From positions 40,788 to 104,787 of the forward strand of contig CABUOQ010000001.1 of assembly GCA_902493275.1 (NCBI GenBank): a DNA stretch of 64,000 nt, in the 5' to 3' direction. Position 1 is the stretch's first letter, and every line of letters starts with the position of its first letter. The position numbers and the translations under genes were made by a program. This stretch comes from an uncultured Bacillota bacterium. GTDB lineage: Bacteria > Bacillota_I > Bacilli_A > RFN20 > CAG-449. The notes below the pieces were generated by a model. The model saw only the letters and a program-made list of their open reading frames with translations. It was not told where the DNA came from and ran no database searches. Below are positions 1-9,439 of this stretch, one piece after another.

Positions 1-1431
1 CGTAACCATCACATCGATAGGATAATAACGTTTTAATAATGCGCTGTCATCTGGCCATCCTAAGGTAGAAAAAGGCCAAAGTGCAGAAGAAAACCAAGTA
101 TCAAGAACATCTTCATCTTGAAGATAATTTTCCATATTTTCAGGCTCATTTTCACTTACAAGAACTTCACCAGTTTTTTTATTATAATATGCTGGAATAC
201 GATGTCCCCACCATAATTGACGAGATATACACCAGTCTTCACATCCTTCCATCCAGGAAGTAAATATTTTATTGAAACGTTCAGGAATGAATGTGACTTT
301 CTCTTCACTATCTTGATTTTTTAGCGATTGTTCCGCTAGAGGTTTCATCTTGACAAACCATTGTTTTTTTAACATTGGTTCGACTACCGCTCCACTTCTT
401 TCGGAGTGTCCAACTTGGTGAACAATATCATCGATTTTAATTAAATTTCCTTCTTTTTTAATTTGTTCAACTAATTTATCCCGACATTCATAACGGTCTA
501 GTCCCGCGTATTCTTTTCCACAACAATCAGCCATTGTCGCATCATCGTTGATGACGATTGGATGAGGGAATTTATATTTTTGTCCAATAGTGAAATCATT
601 TGGATCATGAGCTGGAGTACACTTCATAACTCCCGTTCCAAATTCAATATCGACATAATCATCTTCAATGATTGGAATTAATTCGTGATTAGCTGGGTTA
701 ATTACCTTTTTACCAACGACATTTTTATATCTTTCATCTTTAGAATTAACAACAACGCATACATCGCCAAACATAGTTTCAGGACGCGTGGTTGCCACTG
801 TTAAATATTTATCAGAATTCTCAATATAATATTTAAAATAATAGAACTTTCCTGGATCATCTTTGTGAATTACTTCGATATTACTCAATGCGGTTTTAAA
901 AACCGGATCCCAATTTATGATTCTTTCACCACGATAAATAAGTCCTTTATTATATAAAGTCACAAATACATGCTTAACTGCTTTAGATAATCCTTCATCT
1001 AAAGTAAATCTTTCTTTAGAATAATCAAGCGATAAACCCATCATCGCCCATTGACTATGAATAGTGTCCGCGTATTCATGTTTCCAATTCCAAGCTTGTT
1101 CTAAAAATTTTTCTCGACCCAAATCATAACGAGATATTCCTTGACTTCTAAGACGCTGCTCAACTTTGGCTTGAGTAGCTATTCCAGCGTGATCCATACC
1201 TGGAATCCATAAAACATCGTATCCTTGCGCTTTTTTATAACGGGCAATTATATCTTGAATCGTCGTATTCCATGCATGTCCTAAATGAAGCATACCAGTA
1301 ACATTAGGAGGTGGAATAACCATAGAAAATTTAGTTTTGGTTAAATCTCCACTGAGAAAGTAACCTTTATCTTTCCAAGTTTGATACTTGCCATTTTCAA
1401 CTTGTTGATGATCATAATGAGTGTCTAACAT
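1..1431 (-). CDS. valS: valyl-tRNA synthetase, N-terminal part (cut by window edge)
   Basis: Charges tRNA-Val in the cytoplasm. The reading frame starts at the ATG at 1431, preceded by a strong AGGAGGG site, and runs off the left edge after about 477 codons. The N-terminal class I signature is visible ([14 protein letters not shown], with the HIGH element as HLGH), followed by the tRNA-editing insertion and, at the edge, the conserved [10 protein letters not shown] that precedes the second half of the catalytic domain. The KMSKS loop and anticodon-binding domain must lie outside the window. It is expressed from its own promoter through a T-box leader. It follows ysxE, the same neighbour order as in Bacillus subtilis. 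Assignment is firm; only the length is incomplete. Confidence 0.97.
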   Translation of the reverse strand, partial: MLDTHYDHQQVENGKYQTWKDKGYFLSGDLTKTKFSMVIPPPNVTGMLHLGHAWNTTIQDIIARYKKAQGYDVLWIPGMDHAGIATQAKVEQRLRSQGISRYDLGREKFLEQAWNWKHEYADTIHSQWAMMGLSLDYSKERFTLDEGLSKAVKHVFVTLYNKGLIYRGERIINWDPVFKTALSNIEVIHKDDPGKFYYFKYYIENSDKYLTVATTRPETMFGDVCVVVNSKDERYKNVVGKKVINPANHELIPIIEDDYVDIEFGTGVMKCTPAHDPNDFTIGQKYKFPHPIVINDDATMADCCGKEYAGLDRYECRDKLVEQIKKEGNLIKIDDIVHQVGHSERSGAVVEPMLKKQWFVKMKPLAEQSLKNQDSEEKVTFIPERFNKIFTSWMEGCEDWCISRQLWWGHRIPAYYNKKTGEVLVSENEPENMENYLQDEDVLDTWFSSALWPFSTLGWPDDSALLKRYYPIDVMVT

Positions 1432-1444
1432 ATATTTCCCTCCT

Positions 1445-1655
1445 AAAAATAAAAAAACATCCAGTTAAGGACGTTAAACGCGGTACCACCTTAATTCGAT
1501 TACAAAAAAATAATCGCACTTAATTGAACTTTAACGCAGTTAACGAAGATTCCTCTTATCTCAACAGCGACTATAATTAATTTCTTTAACTTCTTTTCAC
1601 CAACCAGAAGCTCTCTTTTAAATTCCTTAATTAACCTCTGTCTCATCGACTAGAA
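1445..1655 (-). promoter_or_regulatory. T-box leader of valS with terminator
   Basis: The minus strand carries the T-box core TGGTACCGCG at 1488-1479. It is followed at 1477-1451 by a hairpin (AACGTCC/GGATGTT) and a run of seven T, the usual terminator. Upstream is a GGTTGGTGAAA segment typical of stem I. A GTC triplet at 1571-1569 sits where a specifier codon is expected and would match tRNA-Val. Known mechanism: uncharged tRNA stabilises the antiterminator. The T-box call is firm; the specifier is inferred without folding. Confidence 0.92.
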
Positions 1656-1657
1656 AT

Positions 1658-1686
1658 ATATTAACTAATTTAAAAAGTTAAAGCAA
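1658..1686 (-). promoter_or_regulatory. sigma-A-type promoter of valS
   Basis: TTGCTT (-35, 1686-1681), a 17-base spacer and TAATAT (-10, 1663-1658) precede the T-box leader. The predicted start near 1651 places the whole leader downstream. Confidence 0.7.
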
Positions 1687-1731
1687 GTTAATATTTCTAA
1701 TTTCCTTATTAATGTTTTTGCATATTATAAA

Positions 1732-1926
1732 ATGATGATTATGAAAAAATTATATTTAACTTTTAAAACTAAATTTCCGTATTATAAGGAAAGAATCTTA
1801 TCCTCAATTGATATTTTGTTGGTTTATCAAGGACTCTTATTTTTAATATCCCCTAATGTGATTAATCAATTATTATTAATTGCTTTGGTGGTCATTTTTA
1901 TTCTTCTGATGGTGAAGAAAATATAA
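1732..1926 (+). CDS. possible small membrane protein, 64 aa
   Basis: An open frame of 64 codons opposite the leftward genes. Its product has a basic N-terminus (start MMIMKKL) and two hydrophobic stretches, about residues 27-43 and 46-60, ending MVKKI, so it could be a small two-pass membrane protein. There is no clear Shine-Dalgarno, and the 3' end overlaps the end of ysxE by 29 bases. I do not recognise a family. It fills most of the 466-base gap between valS and ysxE, but the AT-rich context makes a chance frame quite possible. Confidence 0.3.
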   Translation: MMIMKKLYLTFKTKFPYYKERILSSIDILLVYQGLLFLISPNVINQLLLIALVVIFILLMVKKI

Positions 1927-2821
1927 CTTCACTTTCCAAGGAAATTACAGTATTCAAATAATTTACAAGATCGATGAGCTTTTTCAAATCTTCTTTTGTC
2001 GATGAATAACGCTCATAATCAAAAGTGCATAATAAGGCCATCAAATATTCTTTCTCATAGTCCAACAATGGATTATATGAAAGATATTCTTTGATGTATG
2101 ATGCAATATTCAAAGAATTATTGCAATTTCTAATCATATCATAAACATCATTGACGCATAGATTAAAGCCCATTTTTTCTAAAGAGATCAGTTTTTCATG
2201 TTTTAAAATAATATGACTAAAATCAAAATTTTGATATGTCAAAGATAGATGAAGTTTTTTTTGCTCTTTAACGCCATTTTCAAAATTTAAAACATGTTTA
2301 GATGCCGATTCAATCGCATTTTGAAATAAAGGATAATTCATAAGAAAATACCAATCATTTGGCGAATGATATGAATTTTGTTCAATTACTTCAATCCGCG
2401 CTTGAATATCATTTGAAACCTTTTTTATTTGTTCATCTAAATAATTAAGTGTGCTATCTAAATAATTATCTTGAATATTGATATAAAAAGAAGTATTTTT
2501 ATGTAATTTAGCAATACTTTTAATATAAAAAGATAATTTTAAATCTTCACCTAAAATACTCTCATCATCAATAAAAGTAGATAAAATATAATATTTTTCA
2601 TCTTCTTTTTGCACGTATTTATTATTAAAACCTTTTAATGGTAACACAAAATCATCGCAATGACTTAACAATAAACGATTATATAGTTTATCAAGTGAAT
2701 CATCTTTTACCTCTTTTAAAATATAATCGCCTTGACTAGTTTTTAATTTATATGTTGAAGAAGAAATCTTTAAAGAAGATTCAATTTTTAATTTGTAATA
2801 TTTTTCGATGAAATTATACAT
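1898..2821 (-). CDS. ysxE: YsxE/CotS-like kinase-fold spore coat-associated protein
   Basis: A 307-residue protein with the layout of the YsxE/CotS family, which has an aminoglycoside-phosphotransferase-like fold. The N-terminal lobe shows TYKLKTSQGDYILKEVKDD, where the Lys in YILKE is in the usual ATP-site position, and a longer helical C-lobe follows. In B. subtilis ysxE lies directly after spoVID and before valS, exactly as here, and its product is spore-coat associated. The start ATG at 2821 overlaps the spoVID stop by 8 bases and has no good Shine-Dalgarno, suggesting translational coupling. Sequence similarity alone is modest, so position carries much of the weight. Catalytic activity is uncertain because I cannot place a clear HxD/DFG equivalent. 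Confidence 0.72.
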   Translation of the reverse strand: MYNFIEKYYKLKIESSLKISSSTYKLKTSQGDYILKEVKDDSLDKLYNRLLLSHCDDFVLPLKGFNNKYVQKEDEKYYILSTFIDDESILGEDLKLSFYIKSIAKLHKNTSFYINIQDNYLDSTLNYLDEQIKKVSNDIQARIEVIEQNSYHSPNDWYFLMNYPLFQNAIESASKHVLNFENGVKEQKKLHLSLTYQNFDFSHIILKHEKLISLEKMGFNLCVNDVYDMIRNCNNSLNIASYIKEYLSYNPLLDYEKEYLMALLCTFDYERYSSTKEDLKKLIDLVNYLNTVISLESEVIFSSPSEE

Positions 2822-3605
2822 GAGGGATTAAAATTAAAGTATTAGCTTTAAATTCTTTATTAGGATTCGCGGCAATAATTTTTTCTTTATCAATATTAAA
2901 CTTAGTCGAGATTTTTGTTAAATCATCATCTTTACAGATTCGATAATAAATAAAACTTAAACTATACGATTCTTTAAATAACTCTTTTTTGTTAATAGTA
3001 TCTTCTTTTTGTTCATCATCTATAGGTGGAGTAATTTTTTCTTCTATTTTAGTTTCATCTTGATTAAGTTGAGTTTTTTCAAGATTATCGACTACTTCTA
3101 TAGGAGTACTTCTCAACTCACTTTCAGAAATTTTAACTTCTTCTTGCGTATCAATTATAACTGGATCAAGAATTTTTATTTCATCCTCGGCGATATTTAA
3201 ACAACGTTTATCATTAAGATTCAAGTTTAAATAATCACGTAGTTGATATGAAAGTTCATTATCATCGAGAGAACAGAATTTTTCTAATGAAAGGTCTTCA
3301 CCACATATTTGATAGATAATTTTTATATGACAGGTGCGTTCATTTTGCTCATAATGATAGTCAAAAATTTTTAAATCAAAATTTTTAAGATTGTATTTTC
3401 TCTTTGATAAGGTGAGATCTAATGGCAATTCCGCATGTTGAGTAATACTATTTTCATCTTTTAAAAGCGAAATATCAATAAATATTTGTCCGACAACATG
3501 GAAATTATCATGATTTTCAATGCAATTTTTTTGATCAGCGATACTTAAATTAGTAATTTTTCCTTCATCTAAGGCAATATCTTTTTCAAAAAGGATTTCA
3601 TCCAT
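2814..3605 (-). CDS. spoVID: SpoVID-like spore morphogenetic protein with LysM domain
   Basis: Likely stage VI sporulation protein D, which in B. subtilis links the coat basement layer to the forespore and drives encasement. The N-terminal ~130 residues (starting MDEILFEKDIALDEGKI) resemble the SpoVID/DUF3794-like beta domain. Then comes an acidic Glu/Asp/Lys linker (about 150-215) and a C-terminal LysM-like module (about 220-263, YYRICKDDDLTKISTKFNI... IIAANPN... LILIPHV). The frame opens 18 bases further upstream, but GGAGG lies just after that ATG and seven bases before the ATG at 3605, which decides the start. It sits between ysxC and ysxE as spoVID does near the Bacillus hem cluster; the hem genes are absent here. 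Confidence 0.82.
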   Translation of the reverse strand: MDEILFEKDIALDEGKITNLSIADQKNCIENHDNFHVVGQIFIDISLLKDENSITQHAELPLDLTLSKRKYNLKNFDLKIFDYHYEQNERTCHIKIIYQICGEDLSLEKFCSLDDNELSYQLRDYLNLNLNDKRCLNIAEDEIKILDPVIIDTQEEVKISESELRSTPIEVVDNLEKTQLNQDETKIEEKITPPIDDEQKEDTINKKELFKESYSLSFIYYRICKDDDLTKISTKFNIDKEKIIAANPNKEFKANTLILIPHV

Positions 3606-3630
3606 AAAAAAACCTCCATACATTAATTTA

Positions 3631-3650
3631 TATGTATGAAGGTATCTAAT
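3631..3650 (-). promoter_or_regulatory. possible sigma-E-like -10 element before spoVID
   Basis: In the 44-base gap between ysxC and spoVID the minus strand reads CATACATA at 3638-3631, close to the mother-cell sigma-E -10 consensus CATACANT. The -35 side is not convincing, so this is only a candidate. Confidence 0.3.
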
Positions 3651-4222
3651 TAGAATAAATGTGTTTGCAATTTATCTTGCAATGATTTAATCGTCGAAGG
3701 AACATTGATTGATGTAAATAAATAATCATCGATATGATATTTTCGACACATATTTAATAGCTTTGCTTTTTCCGATTGCTTTAATTTATCGCATTTAGTA
3801 AAGATAAGTGTATATTTATATCCAAGTTGTTCAAGATAATCTATTGTCTTCATTTCTTCATCGGTAATATCGCGTCTAGAATCAAGTAGATAAACAATTA
3901 ATTTCAATTGATGATTATCACTTAAATAGTCATTCATCATATTCTCAAAATTGTCCTTTTCATATGCGAGACGGCGATAGCCAAATCCTGGAGCGTCAAC
4001 TAAATAGAACTTATGATCAATTAAATAATAATTAACTAATTTTGTTTGACCAGGTTTTTTTGAAACATACGCTAGATTCTTCTTTTCAACTAGAGCGTTA
4101 ATCAAAGATGATTTACCAACATTTGACTTCCCCATAAATAACACTTGAGGAAAATCATAAAGATGATCGCCTTTATTAAAAGCTGATTTTATAAATTCGG
4201 AGACTTTATAATTAATTTTCAT
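3650..4222 (-). CDS. ysxC: ribosome biogenesis GTPase YsxC/YihA (EngB)
   Basis: A 190-residue TRAFAC GTPase needed for late assembly of the 50S ribosomal subunit. Motifs are clear: G1 GKSNVGKS (about 31-38), G2 region KKPGQTKLVNYY, G3 DAPGFGY and G4 TKCDK, with the G5-like TSIN near the C-terminus. The length is typical. The start ATG at 4222 lies 11 bases inside the end of lon, so the two are probably translationally coupled. The lon-ysxC pair is a standard Bacillota arrangement. Confidence 0.96.
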   Translation of the reverse strand: MKINYKVSEFIKSAFNKGDHLYDFPQVLFMGKSNVGKSSLINALVEKKNLAYVSKKPGQTKLVNYYLIDHKFYLVDAPGFGYRRLAYEKDNFENMMNDYLSDNHQLKLIVYLLDSRRDITDEEMKTIDYLEQLGYKYTLIFTKCDKLKQSEKAKLLNMCRKYHIDDYLFTSINVPSTIKSLQDKLQTHLF

Positions 4223-6560
4223 AATCGACTATTGCTTCTTTTAAAGCGTCCTCGACATTATCAAGTAAGACAAATTCAATATTATCTCTAACCACTTGAG
4301 GAAGATCATTTAAATTTCTTTCGTTATCGCGCGGAATTAAGATCTTTTTTATTCCTGAGCGGTATGCAGCGAGCGATTTCTCTTTAAGTCCACCGATGGC
4401 AAGAGCATTTCCTCGCAAAGTAACTTCACCAGTCATAGCCACAGTAGAATAAATAGCACGATGGCTTAAGCATGAAACAATTGCTACGCTTATTGCAATA
4501 CCCGCGGAAGGTCCATCTTTTGGAACTGCACCTTCTGGAACATGAATATGAATATCACTCTTTGAGAATAATTCTGGATCAATTTTGAATTTTTTAGCGT
4601 TAGCTTTAACATAATCTATAGCAATTGTAGCCGATTCTTTCATAACATTTCCAAGATTACCTGTTAGAACTAATCCTCCTTTACCTTCGAAATAATTAAC
4701 TTCGATTGGCAAGATATCACCACCGAATTGAGTATAAGCTAAGCCCGTGACCACTCCAATTTGATTCTTTTTTTCACGTTTAGAAATATCATAATATTCA
4801 GTTCCTAAATATTCTTTAACTTTTGTTGGGGTAATCTTAACTTTACGATTACTTCCTTTTTTTAATTGTTCCACAAGAGATTTACGAACAATAGTGCCAA
4901 TTTTACGCTCTAATTCTCTAACACCAGCTTCCAAGGTATAACGATTCATAACATAGTAAACAGCATCTTCACTAAATTCGATCTTCTTTACATCCATGCC
5001 ATTTTGAGCACATTGCTTTGGGATTAAATGCTCAACAGCGATATGATATTTTTCTTCATTAGTATAAGTACTTAATTCAATTAATTCGAGACGATCTCTT
5101 AATGCCGCGGGAATATTCTCTAAATAATTAGCTGTGGCAATAAATAAGACACGCGATAAATCATATGGTTCTTCAAGATAATTATCTTGGAAAAAGGAAT
5201 TTTGTTCAGGATCTAAGACTTCTAATAAGGCTGAAGCTGGATCACCATGATTGTTTGAGGTCACTTTATCGATTTCATCGAGTAAAAACACTGGATTAAC
5301 CACTCCAGCAGTTTTCATGCCTTTAATAATTTTTCCTGGCATAGAAGCTACATAAGTTCTTCGATGTCCTCTTATTTCGGCTTCATCAGAAGTTCCACCA
5401 AGCGAAGCTTTTACAAACTTACGATTTAAAGCGCGCGCGATTGATTTGGCAAGTGATGTTTTACCAGTTCCTGGTGGTCCATAAAGACATAAAATAGGAG
5501 CTTTTAGCGATTTAGTGACATTTTTAACTGCTAAATACTCTAAAATTCTTTCTTTAACTTTAACTAAACCAAAATGATCTTCATTTAAAATTTGTTCAGC
5601 ATGATTGATATCATCATTATCTTTTGATTCTTCAAACCATGGAATAGACATCATTGTATCAATGTAGCTACGAGCCATTGATGATTCAACTGAAGCTGCA
5701 GGCAATTGCTTATAATGAGTGATTTCACTTTTTATTTTTTTCTTAACATTTTCCGGATAAGGATTTTTTTCAAGCATCTCTAAATATCGATCGACACTAT
5801 CACCATCATCCGATGACATATCATCTAATTCTTCTTGAATTGCTTTCATCTTTTCGCGTAGAATATATTCTCTTTGAGTTTGTTCCGATTTATTTTTTAT
5901 CGTTTCAAAAAGATTCTTTTCAATTTTATCATCTAACTGATTATGATTTAATTTTGCAAATAAAATGTTTAAACGATCTAAGAGATTTGAATTTTCAAAT
6001 AAGCTTTGGCGCTCTTCAAAAGGCATCTCTAGATAATTCGTTAATATATTCGATAATTCTTCTGGCGAAACACCTTTTTCAATCTTATAAACTACCGGTC
6101 TAGGTAATTGAACAGGTGGTTCACTATTAAAAATTACTTCATTTATTTTTTTTACGATTTTTTCTATTTCAACATCAGATGAATCATAAATTAATGGATA
6201 TAGATCGTAAGTACAATCAAAACAAGGATGACCTTCATAAAGAGAAGTTTTTATTTCCTTTATCAAGACTCTTTTTATCGCGGTAACACGAATGCGATAT
6301 ATACCATTAATTTCTTTAATAGTATCAATATTACAAAGAGAACCAATTGTTAAAATTTGTTCAACAGTTGGTTCGTTGATTGAAATATCAGATTGCGAGG
6401 TAATAATTATTTTTGATTCGAATAAATCTTTTGATTTATTCATCGCTGAAACAGAAAAAACTCTTCCAACATCAATGTTTGCCACAGTGTTTGGAAAAAC
6501 TATAGCTCCACGAGTTATAAGTAATGGACAACTCAAGGATTGTAATTCATTTTCTGGCAT
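4212..6560 (-). CDS. lon: ATP-dependent protease Lon
   Basis: A 782-residue LonA-type protease that degrades damaged and regulatory proteins in the cytoplasm. It has the N-terminal LON substrate-binding domain (about 1-205), a helical linker, an AAA+ module with Walker A GPPGTGKTS and Walker B VFLLDEIDK, and a C-terminal protease domain. There the Ser-Lys dyad is visible as S685 in PKDGPSAG and K728 in GGLKEKSL. A perfect AAAGGAGG site precedes the ATG at 6560. It lies 42 bases after tig and overlaps ysxC. Heat-shock operators (CIRCE or CtsR-type) were not seen in the short gap. In B. subtilis clpX and lonB lie between tig and lonA; both are missing here. Confidence 0.98.
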   Translation of the reverse strand: MPENELQSLSCPLLITRGAIVFPNTVANIDVGRVFSVSAMNKSKDLFESKIIITSQSDISINEPTVEQILTIGSLCNIDTIKEINGIYRIRVTAIKRVLIKEIKTSLYEGHPCFDCTYDLYPLIYDSSDVEIEKIVKKINEVIFNSEPPVQLPRPVVYKIEKGVSPEELSNILTNYLEMPFEERQSLFENSNLLDRLNILFAKLNHNQLDDKIEKNLFETIKNKSEQTQREYILREKMKAIQEELDDMSSDDGDSVDRYLEMLEKNPYPENVKKKIKSEITHYKQLPAASVESSMARSYIDTMMSIPWFEESKDNDDINHAEQILNEDHFGLVKVKERILEYLAVKNVTKSLKAPILCLYGPPGTGKTSLAKSIARALNRKFVKASLGGTSDEAEIRGHRRTYVASMPGKIIKGMKTAGVVNPVFLLDEIDKVTSNNHGDPASALLEVLDPEQNSFFQDNYLEEPYDLSRVLFIATANYLENIPAALRDRLELIELSTYTNEEKYHIAVEHLIPKQCAQNGMDVKKIEFSEDAVYYVMNRYTLEAGVRELERKIGTIVRKSLVEQLKKGSNRKVKITPTKVKEYLGTEYYDISKREKKNQIGVVTGLAYTQFGGDILPIEVNYFEGKGGLVLTGNLGNVMKESATIAIDYVKANAKKFKIDPELFSKSDIHIHVPEGAVPKDGPSAGIAISVAIVSCLSHRAIYSTVAMTGEVTLRGNALAIGGLKEKSLAAYRSGIKKILIPRDNERNLNDLPQVVRDNIEFVLLDNVEDALKEAIVDYEN

Positions 6561-6602
6561 AATTTCCTCCTTTGATCGAGAGGAATAATATTATTAATTA
6601 TC

Positions 6603-7874
6603 CTACTCGTTATTAGCAAGAATAAACTTTGAAAATAATTCGTTTTTCAAATTATTTAATACTTCATTTTTATTTGGTTCAAGAGCAGTTCTAACATCTT
6701 CAATTTTCATATTATATAATTTAGCTAATTCTTCAACTTTATCGTTATATGCTTTTGAATCAACAACAATTTTTTCTTTTTGGCAGATTTCTTGGATGAC
6801 TAACATTCCTTTAAGGTTCTTTAATGCCTCAACCTTCTTATCTTCAAATAACTTTTCAATAGTGATGTTATTTATTTTTAGATAATCTTCAAATTTTAAA
6901 CCATTCTTTTCAACTTGGTCTTTAATAGATTTAATTTGAGCATTTGCTTCTTCGGCTACGATAACATCAGAAATATCTAAAGTTGAACTTTCAATAATCT
7001 TATCAACAATAGCGTTCAAATGATTATTATCAGCTGCTCTTTGTTTTTGAGATAAAAGATCTTTTTTAACTTTTTCACGATATGAATCAACACTTTCAAC
7101 ATTATCAAGTTTTAAATCTTTGACAAATTCATCATTTAATTCAGGTAATACAGTCTTTTTAACTTCGTGACATAAGACCTCGAACTTAGCATCTTTGCCA
7201 GCGAGTGATTCAACATAATTATCAGGGAATTTAACTTCGATAGTACGTGATTCATCACTTTTAATTCCTACCAATTTGTCTTCAAATCCTGGGATGAAAG
7301 AGTTAGAACCAAGTTTTAAATCATATGATTTTGCCTCTCCACCTTCAAATGGAACATCATCGATAAATCCCTTGAAATCAATAGTTACTGTATCGCCAAT
7401 TTCTGCTGCATCATCTTTTAAAACTAATGTAGCTTCTTTTTCTAATTCTTTGGTTAAAGCTCCATTAACCTCTTCTTCAGTTACATTTACTTCTTCTTTT
7501 TCAACTTTAATACCCTTATATTCACCTAAAGTAACAACAGGTCTTAAAACAACAGTAATCTCTACTTCAAATTCATTTTCATCAGCTTTATTAACCATTA
7601 ATTGTGGATCGGTAATGCCTTGAATTTTTTCTTCATTAACAATTTTGACATATTCCTTGTTAACCATATCATATAAAGCATCATGAATTAATTGGTTTTT
7701 ATTAATTCTTTGTTGAGCTATATTAGCAGGAACATGACCTTTTCTAAATCCAGGCACATTTAATTTCGCTGCGAGTTTGTTAAATTCCTTTTTTTGTGCT
7801 GAAGCCCATTCTTCACCATTAGCCGATAAAGTTATGACGACTTCTGATACTTTTTTTTCAATCTTCTTTTCCAT
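6603..7874 (-). CDS. tig: trigger factor, ribosome-associated chaperone
   Basis: A 423-residue trigger factor that binds the ribosome exit tunnel and holds nascent chains. The ribosome-binding signature GFRKGHVP appears in the N-domain. An FKBP-type prolyl isomerase domain follows at about 155-240 (GDTVTIDFKGF, FEGGEA, SFIPGFEDKLVG), then the helical chaperone C-domain. A good AAGGAG site precedes the ATG at 7874. It is the first gene of the leftward tig-lon-ysxC-spoVID-ysxE run and has its own promoter at 7909-7937. Confidence 0.97.
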   Translation of the reverse strand: MEKKIEKKVSEVVITLSANGEEWASAQKKEFNKLAAKLNVPGFRKGHVPANIAQQRINKNQLIHDALYDMVNKEYVKIVNEEKIQGITDPQLMVNKADENEFEVEITVVLRPVVTLGEYKGIKVEKEEVNVTEEEVNGALTKELEKEATLVLKDDAAEIGDTVTIDFKGFIDDVPFEGGEAKSYDLKLGSNSFIPGFEDKLVGIKSDESRTIEVKFPDNYVESLAGKDAKFEVLCHEVKKTVLPELNDEFVKDLKLDNVESVDSYREKVKKDLLSQKQRAADNNHLNAIVDKIIESSTLDISDVIVAEEANAQIKSIKDQVEKNGLKFEDYLKINNITIEKLFEDKKVEALKNLKGMLVIQEICQKEKIVVDSKAYNDKVEELAKLYNMKIEDVRTALEPNKNEVLNNLKNELFSKFILANNE

Positions 7875-7908
7875 AATAAAAATATTCTCCTTACTAAAAG
7901 CAAGTACT

Positions 7909-7937
7909 ATTTTATATTATAAATATAAATAGAGCAA
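7909..7937 (-). promoter_or_regulatory. promoter of tig, at a duplication breakpoint
   Basis: TTGCTC (7937-7932), a 17-base spacer and TAAAAT (7914-7909) lie 35 bases before the tig ATG. The -35 and spacer are copied at about 10040-10063 but the -10 is not, so one end of the large repeat falls inside this promoter. Confidence 0.6.
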
Positions 7938-7981
7938 GAAAATATTTTTATCATTTGCTTTTTTATATTAAATATTTGACC

Positions 7982-8060
7982 TTAAAGATTATCTTTAATG
8001 ATTTTAATCATAAGAATGATATCTTCTTCATCTAACACTCTTTTATTAAACATTCTTTAT
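7982..8060 (-). pseudogene. stub of the 3' end of the gene at 15070-15951 (copy 1)
   Basis: The minus strand encodes VLDEEDIILMIKIIKDNL then stop, matching the intact C-terminus ALDEDDVNTMIKIIKEHL at 15072-15122. Upstream of this the frame is broken by a one-base shift and no start exists. It lies just upstream of the tig promoter, where the intact gene probably once ended. It fills part of the 386-base gap between tig and the next gene. Confidence 0.75.
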
Positions 8061-8110
8061 AATTAAAAAAATCCATGAAAGCAAAATCATTAATTTTTTT
8101 ATCACCAATC

Positions 8111-8165
8111 AAAAAAAGGATAGAATCACCAATCATCTTTTAAAAGATATGATTCTTCCTTTTAT
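8111..8165 (-). terminator. intrinsic terminator of the lipoprotein gene at 8261-8983
   Basis: On the minus strand AAGGAAGAATCA pairs imperfectly with TGATTCTATCCTT and is followed by seven T. The same structure is repeated at 10237-10290. Confidence 0.7.
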
Positions 8166-8260
8166 AAAATTTCTCAATTTGAATTTTGAAAATTCTTATT
8201 TAGACTATAAATAAATGTTAACACTATTGCTATTTTGTCTAGAGCAAGTTTATTAGTCAA

Positions 8261-8983
8261 TTATAAACCAGCTTTAGAAAAAGTAATGCTTTTATTTTCA
8301 TCTACCATAAAGCCAATATATGGATTATGATAACTTTCTATAACATCATCATTATAAACTGGAACTATCTCTTCCCCAGATTTACGATATATTCTAAGTG
8401 ATTCTTTTTCAACAGGCGCTATAGTGAATGTATATTGTATACTACCTTTACTTTTAATCAAATCATCTGCAGTAACGATATCATTGAATGGCAATTTTTT
8501 ATGATATTGTATCGCAAATTCAATATCAAAAAAATACTCAGTTTTATTTTCAAAAGAATATATCTCTTTAACATCATAAACATCTTTATATCCATCGATG
8601 TAAATATTTCTATATAATTTTAATTCTAACAATTGATCCTTATCTGAATTCCACCATTCAAGAAATTCATGATTTAAATATCTTTGACCAAAATATACCT
8701 CAACACTTTGATTATGACTACTTTCTGTTCTAGCTTTTATTCCTGTATAAAATTCATAAAAACTATCTATTAAAGGTGAAGTAGAACCACTATCCTTATC
8801 AAAATTTAATCCGGCTTCAATATATTCATCTTGCGAATTCATTTCTGATGATAAGCTACTCACTACTTCTGTGTTTGATGATATGCTGCTTTTTTTATTA
8901 GCATTATCGCACGAGGTTAATAGTGAAGAAAATAAGAATAAACAACTTACAATAATTAATGCATTAGATTTCTTTGTCATCAT
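8261..8983 (-). CDS. small lipoprotein, paralogue A
   Basis: A 240-residue predicted lipoprotein of unknown function. The signal peptide ends in SLLTSC (Cys at about 25), followed by a Ser/Asn/Glu-rich linker and a compact domain of about 170 residues with no family I recognise. Its sister at 10374-11081 shares the signal region and an identical block of about 57 residues (from KLYRNIYIDGYK to TADDLIKS), while the flanking segments differ strongly. GGAGG lies 6 bases before the first of two adjacent ATGs; the sister gene supports starting at the second (8980). A terminator follows. Confidence 0.8.
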   Translation of the reverse strand: MMTKKSNALIIVSCLFLFSSLLTSCDNANKKSSISSNTEVVSSLSSEMNSQDEYIEAGLNFDKDSGSTSPLIDSFYEFYTGIKARTESSHNQSVEVYFGQRYLNHEFLEWWNSDKDQLLELKLYRNIYIDGYKDVYDVKEIYSFENKTEYFFDIEFAIQYHKKLPFNDIVTADDLIKSKGSIQYTFTIAPVEKESLRIYRKSGEEIVPVYNDDVIESYHNPYIGFMVDENKSITFSKAGL

Positions 8984-9439
8984 AATATTCCTCCCTAATA
9001 TTTTATATTATTTTTTTAAAAGTCATAGTTATTCATCTTACCTACCTTAGAATTGAATTTTTTTATATCCTTCTTAATTACCCAAGTCTTTTGAATGTTC
9101 TCAAAATATCAAGAAAATTACTTGAGTCGACAAATCATTAAGGAAATAATCTCAACCATTCACTTAATGACAATGGTTATTTCTTTATGAAATTGAGCCA
9201 TTTACTTGTTAAGTTGTTTATCTTTCTATGCTCTCTATGGTGTAATTGTCAATCAAATTATTTAGAAATCATCAAATCTAATTTAAATATTTAAATAACT
9301 TAAGAGCAAACAAAAAAATATTAATATTATCTCTAAGTTATAAGTACCCTAAACATATTTTATACTTTTCACTATTGTTTGTAAATACCGATATTTAGAG
9401 ATTTCTTTTGTAGTTTGAACATTTGATAAGGTAAGAAAA
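8984..9439. other. non-coding AT-rich arm of the repeat
   Basis: No gene is visible. About 9040-9330 matches 13990-14515 with small differences; the second copy has roughly 230 extra bases around 14190-14425. About 9338-9440 continues straight into the transposase remnant. This may be decayed mobile-element sequence, but I could not recover a frame on either strand. Confidence 0.5.

Noticed and set aside
5813..6588. Open frames on the plus strand opposite lon (including 5813-6103 and 6292-6588)
   Set aside because: They lie wholly inside a well-supported protease gene on the other strand, lack ribosome sites and encode no recognisable domain.
7276..7623. 115-aa plus-strand frame opposite tig
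   Set aside because: A Ser/Thr-rich shadow created by the codon pattern of trigger factor; no start signal.
8984..9439. Possible intact transposase or small RNA in the repeat arm
   Set aside because: No continuous frame or conserved RNA fold was found on either strand; only its repetition in the second unit is certain.
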